The notes under the pieces were generated by a model. It saw nothing but the letters and a program-made list of their open reading frames with translations. It was not told the origin of the DNA and did not search any database. Source: Dryocosmus kuriphilus (taxonomy: Eukaryota > Arthropoda > Insecta > Hymenoptera > Cynipidae). Taken from it: a DNA stretch of 64,000 nt. Every line of letters starts with the position of its first letter. Position 1 is the stretch's first letter. Below are positions 11,553 through 21,891 of the stretch, piece by piece. The stretch is taken from contig CM076193.1 of NCBI GenBank assembly GCA_038277395.1, forward strand, positions 75,100,252-75,164,251, written 5' to 3'. A program made the translations under genes and the position numbers.

Positions 11553-11565
11553 GTGGCCGGGAGTA
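11553..11565 (+). other. Polypurine tract, BEL element C
   Basis: TGGCCGGGAGTA sits directly before the 3' LTR. The equivalent place in element D is AGGCCGGGAATA (to 43980). It would be the plus-strand primer. Confidence 0.6.
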
Positions 11566-12263
11566 TGTTTCGTCGTAACACATTGTACATATATTAGGCT
11601 CAAGCAAGATTGTTTTGCTGCACGATGAGAACAGGTGTCTGCATGTGAGAAAATGAGTAGCGTGCGCATGTGCACCGAAAGGTAGTCCCGATGCCTTATC
11701 AACCGGCGGAGAAGCCGGTGGATCCATGCGCTTGGCCTCGCCAGGAGAAAATAGTCCGATAAACTGACCAATCGGCATGTGGAACTGACGAGTCGAGGCG
11801 CCTGGCGAAACCGAGTCCGTCGGTCGTCTAATACGACTTAATTCATGTGTGCGGAGCTCCCTCGCGACTTTTCGATTCCCGAAGTGGAATCTGATCACTT
11901 TTGCGAGCATTCAATTACCTTCGCCTCCGTGGCTGATCAAACCACTTCGGTGATAATCTGTGTGTATGTGTGTGGAAGTGTTTAATTCAGGCAACTTTTA
12001 GAGAAAATCTTTGGATTTCCATCCACGCGACTCGGACCATCAAGCCCTTCTTGTGCGTGATACACGGCGTGTGCGAGGCGTCACAAAGGGGTTAAGATTT
12101 TAGTCCCATTTTTGTGTAATTTCTTTCTGTAAATAATATTAAACAGGGTTTTTTATGCCGCAAGGCTTTTTCCCGTAAATTCAGTGTCGTCATTTCAAAC
12201 CTCAAATAATTCTAATACTAAACTGCTGAGCCGCCTACGGCAAGGCAGTTACGCGATAATTCA
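11566..12263 (+). repeat. 3' LTR of BEL element C
   Basis: 698 bp, starting TGTTTCGTCGTAACAC and ending GATAATTCA, followed by the TSD copy CTTGT. Collinear with the 5' LTR apart from the 42-bp duplication there and scattered substitutions. Confidence 0.9.
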
Positions 12264-12268
12264 CTTGT

Positions 12269-13172
12269 CAAAACTGTACTAGAAAAAAAATTTTATAGAC
12301 ATAAGAAACACTGCCGAATTAGATGATATCCACGCAAATCCAAAAATTACCCCCTCCCCCTTGGTAAATATTTATGCAAATGACAAAATTTTTTCATGTA
12401 AGCTACTGTCCAAAAGGAAAACACTTTGTTTAAGTTTGACTCACGTAGATCGAACAATTTTAATTTTTTTTTAGTGGATACACTTGAGATTTAATGCCCC
12501 AAGTGCTTAATTTCTAATGTAAGTTTTATAAATTTTACAAGATTATTAATTTCAATTTATTCGAAAAAATCTTTGCAGGATTAACAAATTTTTCCTAAAA
12601 ACATATCAATAAATCACTTATATCAAAGTACAATTTCGCAAAGCTTCAAAATTTTAGACGACCTCATTTAGAAATTATAAATAAAAAAAACTACCCAAAA
12701 TGTCTTATCACGCACCTGTCCCAAACTACAAATTTAAAATGAAAAATTGCTACATAATATTACCAAAATTTTTTAAATAGTTGATATTCACAAATATCAC
12801 GTATATTAAGTTGAAAAAGATAGGAATCAAGAAGAAGGTTCAATATTTTATAATTAAAGATTTCTAATATCACTTCAAAGTCTGTCCCACAAGTTTTTTA
12901 TCTGGTCACGTGGAATTGCTATTTTAGGATAAAGTTCGAAAAATATTATTGAAACTGTCCATAATGTAGGCTAGAATTGTTGATTTTGCACCGATGAAGA
13001 TTTTAGTATAGGTAAAAGTTGATTCATCAACGTTGATTTCAAATAAAAGTAAATAATGAATACTACGTTCGCATAGTATTTTTTATTGAATTTTCGGTGA
13101 CACTCCATATTAATACATTACCCTATGAAATAAAAGTAATTTTTGACACGCGAAAGTCGGCAACAAATAAAT
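12269..13172. repeat. Spacer with dispersed repeat, copy 1
   Basis: AT-rich and non-coding. The stretch about 12600-12990 is a diverged direct copy of about 22695-23080. Shared landmarks include 'cacttatatcaaag.acaatttcg', 'acccaaaatgtct..tcacgcacctgtc', 'aaattgcta.ataatatta' and 'tctggtcacgtgg'. This is a dispersed repeat family of unknown class. The copia element E lies between the two copies. Confidence 0.65.
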
Positions 13173-13403
13173 TGTTAAGAATATGTGAAATGCGGGAAGA
13201 GAATAATAAATAAGCGGTTACATTAAGTACAACTATTTGAATTTATTGAATATAACGAGACCAGTAAATCTTTCCGTTATGGCTTCCAAAAATGGACTGA
13301 CTGCATCCTCCTTCCCCATAATGCACTATGCCCAGAAAGGGCTACTATCCAGGCTAGCTTGCCAGTACTCACGGGTGGACAGTGTTCAGGGATTGCTCCA
13401 ACA
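13173..13403 (-). repeat. 3' LTR of copia element E
   Basis: 231 bp. On the plus strand it starts TGTTAAGAATATG and ends GCTCCAACA. It has exactly the same length as the other LTR (21892-22122) and aligns without gaps, with roughly one difference per ten bases. Confidence 0.92.
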
Positions 13404-13416
13404 CTTACCCTCAAAC
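13404..13416 (-). other. Polypurine tract of copia element E
   Basis: On the minus strand GTTTGAGGGTAAG lies directly upstream of the 3' LTR, the standard plus-strand primer position. Confidence 0.6.
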
Positions 13417-13446
13417 GTGTGTGCGCAGCATCCCAGCAACTCGTTC

Positions 13447-14006
13447 ATACTATGGACCTACTCCCAACTTCTTCATGTGCTCCAAATATTTGGGCCCTGT
13501 CAAGCCCTTCGTGAGCACATCTGCCATCATTTCCTCGGTCGGAATGTAGCCTACCTTGACGCTCGCGCTTTTCAGGTCTCCTCTGATGAAGTGGTGACGG
13601 ATTTCAATGTGTTTCGCCCGAGAGTGGAACACATTGTTTAAAGCCAGCTTCTGCGCTCCCTAGTTGTCGTTCCAAATCGCTATAGGTTCGCTTAGTTGGA
13701 CAGCTTTACAGTACGCTGGTTTTTCGCTTCCCAGCTCAATGCTGCTCCTCCGAGAATGAACACATATCCAGTGTATTAACGTCTGGTACTCGTACAACTG
13801 GCCCAATACGCGTCAGTGAAACCTTCTAAACCAGTTTCCGTCTTCTTAAAGGTGATTCCGTGAATTTTTGTTCCTTTCAAGTAACGCAACACCCTCTTAG
13901 CTACTATCCAGTGCTTCTGTTTGTAGCACGTATTGTATTGGCTCCACGTGTTGAGAGTAAACGTGATGTCAGGACGAGTTCCTATTGACAGATACATTAA
14001 TGAGCC
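13447..14006 (-). pseudogene. pol: RT end and RNase H, copia element E
   Basis: This is the continuation of the copia polyprotein left of the element F insertion. It reads SLMYLSIGTRPDITFTLN and VAKRVLRYLKGTKIHGI, then TDAYWAS (RNase H catalytic Asp region). It then reads LGGAALSWEAKNQRTV in another frame, and NVFHSRAKHIEIRHHFIRGD followed by GYIPTEEMMADVLTKGLTGP with a stop near 13448-13450. The last motifs are the hallmark C-terminus of copia RNase H. Frameshifts near 13780 and stops near 13675 and 13770 break it. Confidence 0.85.
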
Positions 14007-14398
14007 TCTAGTGTTCTTATATTTATATAGGAAGGGAACGCGTGCTTGAATAAATTGATAAACCAGTACGATTATCATTATAATTAAACGTACAAATATA
14101 TTTCGCCAAGCTTTCAAGTAGATGGATCTTCGTTAGTGCGATACGGTCGGGACGAAGAGCCAACTCGGACTAACCTGGGTCCTCTGTCGGCTTCCTGACA
14201 CTTAGTATAATACAAAAATGTGTTTAGGCCAAAATGTCGATAGCTATGGGCCTGGAGTAGTAAACACAGTAGACTGACCGTGTATCTAGTGTCGCCAGCC
14301 GGCTTATGGACCTATCTCTCTACTTTGGTTTATTACTTTCCAAATAAACCGTTTCAAGAATTTTCAAAGATTTCTAAATTATATTATGCTACGCTACA
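14007..14398 (-). repeat. 3' LTR of gypsy element F
   Basis: 392 bp, collinear with 18573-18900. It carries an extra segment of about 65 bp (near 14047-14115) that the other LTR lacks. On the minus strand it starts TGTAGCGTAGCAT. The shared block includes 'ATGGATCTTCGTTAGTGCGA' and 'CTATCTCTCTACTTTGGTTT'. Confidence 0.9.
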
Positions 14399-14411
14399 TC
14401 ACTCCTTTGCC
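14399..14411 (-). other. Polypurine tract of gypsy element F
   Basis: GGCAAAGGAGTGA on the minus strand, directly before the 3' LTR. Confidence 0.6.
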
Positions 14412-14862
14412 AGTGATAATGTTATGGGGAGATTAAATACATAGTAGGGTTACTCGCTGTTAAAAGTATGTTACATTAGTTTTCTTATAACGTTATTAGT
14501 TTTGATAATACGTCATTATAATGTTTCCGCTTGCAATCATTTGGGGGATCGAACTTTCCTCCCGGACCGTGTAAGATAACGGTTTTCTTCTCTTTTCTTT
14601 TGAGGCTGTTGGTCATATTTTTCTTCCTCTTCTTCTTCCAAGGAAAGCGGGTTTCAATCGGTCAATCGAAACTGACGTATTTTTACCTGTTATCTGGCTG
14701 GTTTACGTTTTGTTAGATCTTTTGATAACTGCAAATGGTCCATCATACGTAGGTAAAGTGAACCACGTACTGCGTAATGTCTAATGGAAACGAAAGGTGA
14801 AGATGACAATTATTTGAATATAAACACCTTTCTCGTTCCGTGTCTTGTTCCTGGAGTTAGTT
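14412..14862 (-). other. Non-coding tail between integrase and LTR, element F
   Basis: About 450 bases after the integrase frame, poly-pyrimidine-rich near 14580-14640. No envelope-like frame or other gene is seen. Confidence 0.5.
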
Positions 14863-15618
14863 TTACATGGTGCATTTTTTTCGAAGACCCTTCACGAAGT
14901 CGGAATTGCTTTCCCTGCTTGTTGCTTGGAAAAATTCTCCAGGTAGTCGAATTATTGTGCCATAAACCAACTCTGCTGAGCTTGCTTTCAAATCTTCTTT
15001 AATTGCCGTTTGAATACCTAAATGGACTATTGGTAAAACTTTTGCCCATCCTTCGGTCTCATGGTACTTTATTTCTGCTTTCAGACGGCTGTGTAGTGTT
15101 TCGATCATACCATTTGCTAAGGGATGGTAAGCTGTGATGCGTAGATGACTCGCTCCGATAACCTGAGCTAATTTTTTGAACAGATTTGACTCAAATTGTC
15201 GCCCTTGATCGGTTGTTATTCTTAAAGGTACTCCATGACGTACTATCCATTCCTTAACAAAAGCTCTTGCAATTGGTGCTGCTTCAATGTCGGCCACTGG
15301 GATAGCTTCGAGCCAGCGGGTGAAATGATCTATTGCTGTTACACAATACTTAAATCCCATGGAATAGGGTAATGGACCTACAATATCTAGGTACACGTGC
15401 TCGAAACTACCTCCTGTTTCATTGAAGGTACCTACCGGTGCTGAGACGTATCTCGTTATTTTTGCGCGCTGACAAGGGATGCAACTTTTGGCCCAAGTTC
15501 TACAATCCTTGTTTATTAGAGGCCATATTACACGTTTCGTAATTAATTTTTGAGTAGTTTTAACTCCAGGATGAGCTAACCCATGTAGGCTGTTAAATAT
15601 CGCGCGACGTAAGTTCAT
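14863..15618 (-). pseudogene. pol: Ty3/gypsy integrase, element F
   Basis: A 251-codon frame. It opens in the H2C2 zinc domain (LHGLAHPGVKTTQKL, then SCIPCQRAK) and runs through the catalytic core: EHVYLDIVGPLPYSMG (first Asp), ITTDQGRQFESNLF (second Asp) and HPLANGMIETLHSRLKAEI (the Glu). All three catalytic acids and the HHCC ligands are visible, so this domain looks largely intact. The frame starts mid-polyprotein (no true start expected) and ends at about 14863, short of a full C-terminal domain. It would integrate the cDNA. Confidence 0.9.
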
Positions 15619-16231
15619 AGGGACAAACGATCGGATAGAATTTGTTCCTGTCGCAATAAACTTTTACTCCGAAATCTGGAAAAGATTGATTTTCTTTAAT
15701 TTCAAGGCACTCGCTTCAGACTCTAAAATGTTCTGCAGTTCATTGTCAGTTTTTCGTGCTTCAGTGACGTATGTACAATCTACAGTCCTGACACTCTCAA
15801 TTCGTGATAATCCGTTTGCTACGTCCTTGTTTACACCGCTAATAGGTTGAATATTTATTGTAAATTGATTAATGTAATATAAATAGCGAAATTTACGCGG
15901 CGAATATTTGCTTAAATCTTGTCGGAACGCAAAAATAACGGGTTTCGGTCAGTGAACAAAATAAAATTAAGACCTTCGATGAAATATCTGAATCGCTTGA
16001 CGGCAGCGTAAGCAGCTAATAATTCGCGATCATATGCACAGTACTTGCGTTGCGCCACGGTCAATGATTTTGTAAAAAACGCTAGTGGTTGTCATGCGTC
16101 ATTTCCACGTCGCTACAACACAGCTCCCATTTCAAAATCGGAAGCGTCCGCATTAATTGACAATTGAGCACCGGCTACAGGGTGCGCAAGCATAGTAGCG
16201 TTCGCGAGAGCATTTTTTAAATCATTGAACA
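15619..16231 (-). pseudogene. pol: RNase H, gypsy element F
   Basis: Read in shifting frames with stops. LSINADASDFEMGAVL carries the first RNase H Asp. KSLTVAQRKYCAYDRELLA and FIEGLNFILFTDRNPLF match the core of gypsy RNase H, which removes the RNA strand during reverse transcription. Several stops occur, for example near 16090-16125 and 15850-15900, so the domain is dead. Confidence 0.8.
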
Positions 16232-16983
16232 CTATAGGTTCCCGTTCCAAGTAATTGGTGCATTGCTGTTTTTAGATTCACTAAGTTGTTCATTTATTGT
16301 GTGTTGCATTCGCGCAGCATCTGGTATAAACCGTCGGTAAAAATTAATTGACCCTAAAAATTGTCTTACACTTTTTACAGTGGTCGGTTTTGGAAATTGC
16401 AAAACGGCCCCGATGCGTTTAGAATCTGGTCGAATACCTCGGCTGTCGACAACGTAACCTAAAAATTTTACTTCGTACTCACCAAAAACGCATTTCGCGG
16501 AATTTATTACTACGCCGTGTTTATTCAATTGTTCGAATAATATTCGTAAATATTTTTCGTGTTCTACGTGATATTTAGAAGCTACAAGTATATCGTCGAT
16601 GTATGCGTAAGAGAAATCTAACTCTCTTAATATACGATCAATGAAACGTTGGAAAGTGTGTGCTGCATTGGATTGACCGAAAGGGTGTACAAAAATTCAA
16701 GCAACCCAAAGGGCACTATTATCGCTGTTTTTACTATGTCCTCGGGTGCTACTGATATTTGATTATAGGTTCTTACCAATTATATCGTGGAAAATACATT
16801 ACTGCCGTGAAGAGTCTTGCCGAAATCTTCGATGTGAGAAACGGAACACCTGTCCGGTACTGGACGCGCGTTGAGCGCGCAATAATCACGGCAGGGTGGA
16901 ATTCCGTTGTCCTTTTTCGGCGCCAAACGTAGAGGTGAATCCCACGGGCCCTTTGACGGTCGAATAATTCCTTGTTGCAACAT
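16232..16983 (-). pseudogene. pol: Ty3/gypsy reverse transcriptase, element F
   Basis: Minus-strand fragments in order: QQGIIRPSKGPWDSPLRL and APKKDNGIPPCRDYCALN (fingers), SHIEDFGKTLHGSNVFSTI (lead-in to motif A), YAYIDDILVAS (catalytic YIDD box, near 16590-16605), KHGVVINSAKCVFGEYEVKF, then RQFLGSINFYRRFIPDA (connection). Frame breaks lie near 16780 and 16700, and motif A is degraded where the first frame ends. Confidence 0.88.
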
Positions 16984-17189
16984 CAGGTCGAATTCGACTT
17001 TTGCTTGTTTAAAGTGATGAGGTGCAAGTCGTTTAGGTCTACAAAACTCTGGAGGTCCTGGTGTAGTTTTAATAAAATGTTGAACAACGTGTCTGATAGG
17101 TCTTTTTCCGAAAGTCTGGTCTTGTCACATCAGGATATTCAGAAAGGATTCGATGATAACTTGCTATACCAACGATTCATCTAATTGAT

Positions 17190-17515
17190 ATATATTTAGC
17201 TGATGCTAGATGTCCTTGTGCCGTTAATCCCGTTTCTGGATCAATGAGGCAACTATTTTTTGGATCCACGAGAAGAACATACCAAATCAGGAAATCCATG
17301 CCAATGATAGGCGTATCTACGTCCGCCACTATCATTCGGCACTTAAAGCTGCGTCTCAGCGATAAATCGAGATCGACGGCTATTGTACAGTAAGTTGCAA
17401 TCTTCGTACTGTTTGCTGCTTTAAGTTCATATTAAAATTTATACAACTGACCACTTAGGCGTTTTCGAGGAAAAACACTGACTTCGGCTCTAGTTTCAAT
17501 TAAGAAAGCAACTAA
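17190..17515 (-). pseudogene. pro: Aspartic protease, gypsy element F, split by an insertion
   Basis: The minus strand reads STLVAFLIETRAEVSVFP and later VADVDTPIIGMDFLIWY. The second motif is the typical end of a Ty3/gypsy protease. At the active site the expected DTG triad reads ETR, so both the catalytic Asp and the Gly are changed. The codons just upstream (LYST) lie beyond an AT-rich insertion at 17527-17662. Confidence 0.75.
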
Positions 17516-17526
17516 AGTTGAGTACA

Positions 17527-17662
17527 TAGTATATAATATAACATAATATAATATATAATATAATAATATAATAATCACTTGAATAATATAATAATATAGT
17601 AATAATAAGGTTATGGATTATGGTACTTCGTTGAATAATATAATATAATAATATAATATAAT
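17527..17662. mobile_element. AT-rich insertion with 11-bp TSD in element F protease
   Basis: About 136 bases, mostly ATAAT/ATATAAT simple sequence around a less repetitive core near 17600-17635. It is flanked by exact copies of AGTTGAGTACA (17516-17526 and 17663-17673). Removing the insert and one copy restores a continuous protease reading across LYST/LVAFL. A duplication of this length is typical of Mutator-like elements, but no clear terminal inverted repeats were defined. Slippage between direct repeats is the alternative. Confidence 0.65.
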
Positions 17663-17673
17663 AGTTGAGTACA

Positions 17674-18455
17674 ACCATCGTTGAGTGCCGCGGTCAAAGA
17701 TGGCTCTCGTCGTTTCCCAAGTTCCAGGTGCATTGTTCGAGAGACCTCGTTGATCTATTTCTGAATTTTATGTGATACCAGCACTTACCGTCGTCCTCTT
17801 GTTGGAATAGTCGGTGAGATGGAGACCGATACCTATCCGTTGATTGACTGCGTTCTCGTTGATGTTGTATTTTGTTGATGGCGCTGATTTCTATCCTTAG
17901 TTTGTGTATTTCCTCGCGTAATTCTTCTGTCCCGCTGCTTGGAGAGACTGCTGTCATTTTTCATTCGTCGATGCCAAGACATGCAGTGTTCTCACTGGTA
18001 ATCGATTCATCCATAAATTCCTTAGAAAATCGTCCTTGATATCAGCACCAGAAAGCGTCTTTAAATGTCGAAGAAGTTGTGACGGTATGCGATCGCTGAT
18101 TTCCTCGTTTTCGAGTAATTTTCGCACTCGCATGTTACTTGAATCGGAGAGATTTTTCGTTAACCCAGCTTTCACAGCTTCGTACTGAATTTCTTCTGGA
18201 GGGTTCTCGAGTATATCCTTGATTTCTTCGACATACTTTGCTACTGAATTCGCGACCACATAATTGAATTTCGTTGAGTCCCTTGTTATCCCAGAAACTG
18301 CGAATTGTGCTTCCAATTATCTGAACCAGAGTGATATTTTGTCCGACCAAAATATAGGCATTCGAAATGCAACGGCGTTTGCGCTCACTGGTCCGTTCTT
18401 TTCGTAACTTATGCTTTCGAGATTTTCCATCATTTTTATGCCTTTTCGCACTCAC
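17674..18455 (-). pseudogene. gag: Gag, gypsy element F
   Basis: The main frame (18316-17954) starts MEAQFAVSGITRDSTKFNYV and reads EEIQYEAVKAGLTKNLSDSS and LLRHLKTLSGADIKDDFLRN. This is a capsid-like helical region of the kind seen in gag proteins of this gypsy group. It stops near 17954 and continues in another frame through a charged, Arg/Ser-rich tail (to about 17694). There is no CCHC knuckle. A shift near 18320 separates it from the upstream start (18455). Confidence 0.7.
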
Positions 18456-18551
18456 TTTTCACTATTCAATGCTCACTGTTCGCACTTCGTTGTCTAACGT
18501 TCACTGTCACTTACACTGTTCCCACTGCTCGCACTGTTCGCACTTCTTACC

Positions 18552-18572
18552 GATCACGTCGGGGGGGCACCA
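18552..18572 (-). other. Primer-binding site of gypsy element F
   Basis: On the minus strand TGGTGCCCCCCGACGTGATC begins at the first base after the 5' LTR. The adjacency fixes the LTR end at 18573. Confidence 0.7.
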
Positions 18573-18900
18573 TTCGTAGTGTTCTTCTATTCATATAAGA
18601 ATAGAACGCGTGCTTTCAATTACATGGATCTTCGTTAGTGCGATACGGTCGGGACGAAGAGCCAACTCGGACTAACCTGGGTCCTCTGCCGGCTACCTGA
18701 CACTTAGTATAATACAAAAATGTGTTTAGGCCAAAATGTCGACAGATGTGGGCCTGGAGTAGTAAATGCAGTAGACTGGCCGTATATTTAGTGTCGCCAA
18801 CCGGCTTATGGACCTATCTCTCTACTTTGGTTTATTACTTTCCAAATAAACCATTTCAAGGATTTTCAAAGATTTCCAAATTATATTATGCTACGCCACA
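18573..18900 (-). repeat. 5' LTR of gypsy element F
   Basis: 328 bp. On the minus strand it starts TGTGGCGTAGCAT and ends CACTACGAA. Collinear with 14007-14398. Confidence 0.9.
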
Positions 18901-18904
18901 AGCC

Positions 18905-20207
18905 AATCAATTCACGAAATGGATATTCTTTCAATTCTTCCTTCGAGCAAGATTCTGGTTTTGTCAGTTTTGTACTAGAATCCACGGGTGTATTATAGAC
19001 TGGTTTTGAGTTCTCCATTCCAAAACGATTCAAAATTTCCTCAGTGTACTGCTTCTGCGAAAGTCGAATTTTCCCGTTGCCCATCGTGAATTGCATTCCC
19101 AGACACTGGCGAACTTCCCCCATATCCTTTAACTCAAATTGAGTTTCAAGTTTCTCCTTCAGCTCTAATATCCATAACAGGCTCTGCGATGTTACTAGCA
19201 TGTCATCCACGTAGACCACTAACGATATGATGTCATCGTCACATTTGGCAATGTAGACGTAAGGATCGGAGTCAAGAGGCTTCATTTCCAACTGCTTAAG
19301 TTCCTGATCCAATTTCTTATTCCACTGTATCCAATTTCTTATTCCACTGTCTTCCTGCTTGACGTAAACCATACAAGGATCGTTTTAAAAGACATATTTT
19401 GCTACCTTTCTTGACATCGAACAGCATTCTGGTGATTTTTCTTGTGAGTTCCTGGACAGCTTTCGTCTTATTTAGCTTCGCCTTCTCGGCTATTCCCAAT
19501 AAAGCTTCCTTGAAGAGATCTGGTGACTGCATGGAAATTTCTTCTTCCAGTTTTCCGTTTAAGTAGGCGTTTGCGATGTCCAGTTGATGAATTTTGAGAT
19601 CATTTTCCACTGCAATTGTCACGAGAGTTCTGATCGAGCTCAGCCGAGCTACAGGAGCAAATGTCTTGTGGTAGTCGATTCCTGGCCGTTGAGTAAATCG
19701 TCTGGCTACGAGAGAAGCTTTTCGTCTCTCCAGCTTTCCGTCAGGTCCATACTTTCTTCGTAATACAATTCTGCAACTGATGACACTTCTATTTCTCGCA
19801 CGATCTACTAGTTCCCAGGTATCGTTCTCGATGATCGCCTGGAGCTCGTCTTCGATGGCCGCTTTCCATTTTTCCGCATTGCTGCACAACATTGCTTCTT
19901 CGACAGAAATTTCTGCCACTCCTGTAATATCTTTCGTCGATTCTGCTTCCTCGATGGCTATTCTGTCTTCCGCTGTCGCGTAAATTTTCTTCGATCTACC
20001 TCTTCTTCCTGTCCTCAGAATTCGAGGTCTACCTACTCCTCTTCGTTGACCTTCGTTTTGCAGTTGTTCTAGAGGACTTTCTTCCCCTTGAGCTGGATTT
20101 AAATCCTCTTCTTCTTCGTTTTCCGATGATTCCTTTCCGTCTTCCATAGGGAGTAGTTCCTCGCAGAGTTCTTTTTCTGCGAGCGGTGTAATTTTTTTCT
20201 GATGCAC
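18905..20207 (-). pseudogene. pol: Copia reverse transcriptase, element E
   Basis: Two overlapping frames. The first (20207-19317) has an acidic linker, then WKAAIEDELQAIIENDTWEL, RRFTQRPGIDYHKTFAPVA and HQLDIANAYLNGKLEEEI (motif A). The second (19372-18881) has SDPYVYIAKCDDDIISLVVY, the YVDD catalytic box (near 19205-19216) and LKDMGEVRQCLGMQF, then FRELIG where element F cuts in. An exact 22-bp tandem duplication (19307-19328 and 19329-19350) shifts the frame between the two halves. Everything else in this stretch reads well, so this is a good copia RT with one slip-type lesion plus the insertion. Confidence 0.9.
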
Positions 20208-20290
20208 TTCTAGTTCTATGAACTATTTCTGAACGTTATCTGTGATAAAATCTTGAAATTCTTGGTTTTCTTCGAATTTACGTAGGAATT

Positions 20291-21132
20291 TTACGTCTGC
20301 GATGCCACTGCTTTCCTTTCGGCAGGTATCCAAACTCTATAAGCCTTTGACTGCTCGGAATACCCAACAAAAGTGCACGGTTTCGAGCGCGCCTGGAATT
20401 TTTCTTTTCCCGAAAATATGTCAGAAGTCGCGCCTTTACATATGAAGGTTCTAAAATAAGCAATATTAGGTTTTCTTCCTAATGATACCTCATGCGCCGT
20501 TTTCCGGACCAAGCTTTTTGAAGGACATCGGTTTCGGATGTAGTGCACTGTCGCGATCGCTTCTGCCCAGAAAGCAGGTGACAACTTCGATTCCAGCATC
20601 ATGTACCTAGCCATTTCCGCTAAAGTCCGGGTTTTCGCTCAGATACACCGTTTTGTTCCAGTGTATGTCTAACAGTGAGCCTCTGCTTAATTCCGTTACG
20701 GGTGAGAAAATTATCAAATTCGGCATTACAATATTCAGTCCCGTTATCCGATTGCACATTTTTGATAAGCTTCCCGAACTACTTTTCCATGAAAGCCTTG
20801 TACTCTTTAAAGGCTTCAAGTTCGTCACTTTTCTTTTTCAAGAAACGCACTTCGCACCATTTCGTGTGATCGTCGACGAAAACAGCAAAATATCTCGTCC
20901 CACCCAGCGATTCTACGCGCATGTGTCCACAAACGTCTTTGTGCACAATTTTCAGAGCTTCGGAGCTCCGTTCCGATTTCTTAGGGAAGAAGGTTTGCAT
21001 CATTTTTCCCGCAGGACAGACCTCGCAAGTCGGTAAGTTCTTATTCCCCTCTGCTTTAACCACACTACCGTACCTTCCGTCGCGCTTTTCTTCAAGTCCT
21101 TTTCGTTCAGGTGACCCATTCGTTGATGCCAA
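20291..21132 (-). pseudogene. pol: Copia integrase, element E
   Basis: The minus strand reads PTCEVCPAGKMMQTFFPKKS (zinc Cys pair region), LKIVHKDVCGHMRVESLGG (first catalytic Asp), VQSDNGTEYCNAEFDNFL (second) and RHTLEQNGVSER (the Glu). It then reads KLSPAFWAEAIATVHYIRNR and KPCTFVGYSEQSKAYRVW, the copia C-terminal GKGY/GYS-type module. Frames shift near 20775 and 20615. Integrase lies before RT, as in all Ty1/copia elements. Confidence 0.88.
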
Positions 21133-21800
21133 ACTTATAAATTGGACTTTTCACACTTCTTAGTAACGGTCGCGGACAATTCAGGCTTTCCCTAGCATAA
21201 TATAAGTCATCGACCCTATCCGAGATCTAAGTCGTTTCGACCTTAGCATTCAACACACGCGCGTTTTTCCGAGTAAAGAGAACATCATAACCGCTACCCG
21301 TGATCTTGCTGACCGATAACAAATTTGTTCTTAAATCAGGAACACGTAACGAGTTTTCTAGAACAGCTTTCCACGGTGATCATCAGACACGTCAATTTTT
21401 ATGGTTCCTTTCGCATTCATTTTTGTCGAAGCACGATTCGCGAGATTCACCAAGCGATTTTCTCAAACAGAAATTTTCTCGACACTACTTTCATCTTTGC
21501 ACATGTGTGAAGTGCATCCACTGTCCAGTCACCGCTTTGCTTTTGGTTCGCATATGGTTACCCCCACCTTTAGCGCGCATCCATTCGTCGGTTCTTCAGC
21601 GGTTGCGAGATGACATATTTCTTCTGCATTTCTTTCTTGTTCCGAATCACTGCTCTTAAACTATTTCCACGTCTCGTTTCGAATCAGTAAAAACTTCATT
21701 TGCACATTCCATGTATCGTAATTGTCTTTCTTTAGTGCTTCTACGCGTACCGAATGCGTGGAATTCATTTTCGTAAAGTTTCTCGAAAAATCACGCTTTC
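21133..21800 (-). pseudogene. gag-pro: Gag and protease remnant, copia element E
   Basis: A start-like MNSTHSVRVEALKKDNYDTW at about 21763 is the usual copia gag opening. After some ten more residues it breaks off, and within about 100 codons the protease motif LDSGCTSHMC (21497-21526) appears. A normal copia gag is about 300-400 residues with a CCHC knuckle. Here the capsid and knuckle are missing, so an internal deletion is inferred. Several stops follow the protease motif. Confidence 0.7.
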
Positions 21801-21876
21801 CATCATATACGACGCACTTCACTGACGCTCGCACTTCACTTATTCACTTTTTCGAATCTTGTTCCCGAAAAACGAA

Positions 21877-21891
21877 CTTGGGCCCATAACC
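21877..21891 (-). other. Primer-binding site of copia element E
   Basis: GGTTATGGGCCCAAG on the minus strand abuts the 5' LTR. GGTTATGGGCCCA is the sequence copia-type elements use to prime from an internal fragment of initiator methionine tRNA. Confidence 0.85.

Larger units (their letters stand above)
7453..12263 (+). mobile_element. BEL/Pao LTR retrotransposon C, internally deleted
   Basis: The element is 4,811 bp, bounded by two LTRs and flanked by the 5-bp duplication CTTGT (7448-7452 and 12264-12268). This confirms both ends. The body keeps the end of RT, RNase H, integrase and the C-terminal domain but lacks gag, protease and nearly all of RT. Its proteins are close to those of BEL element D at 36746-44669, and the two LTR families share short blocks such as CTACGGCAAG. 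With its many stops the copy cannot encode its own machinery. The paired TSD fits either mobilisation as a deletion derivative or deletion after insertion. Confidence 0.9.
14007..18900 (-). mobile_element. Ty3/gypsy retrotransposon F, nested in copia E
   Basis: A 4,894-bp insertion with LTRs at both ends and a 4-bp TSD AGCC (14003-14006 and 18901-18904) taken from the copia RT codons. Order on the minus strand: LTR, primer site, gag, protease, RT, RNase H, integrase, polypurine tract, LTR. There is no env-like frame. All coding parts carry stops or shifts. Confidence 0.92.

Noticed and set aside
20653..21659. Plus-strand frames of 60-127 residues
   Set aside because: Antisense shadows of the copia integrase and protease region, which reads clearly on the minus strand.
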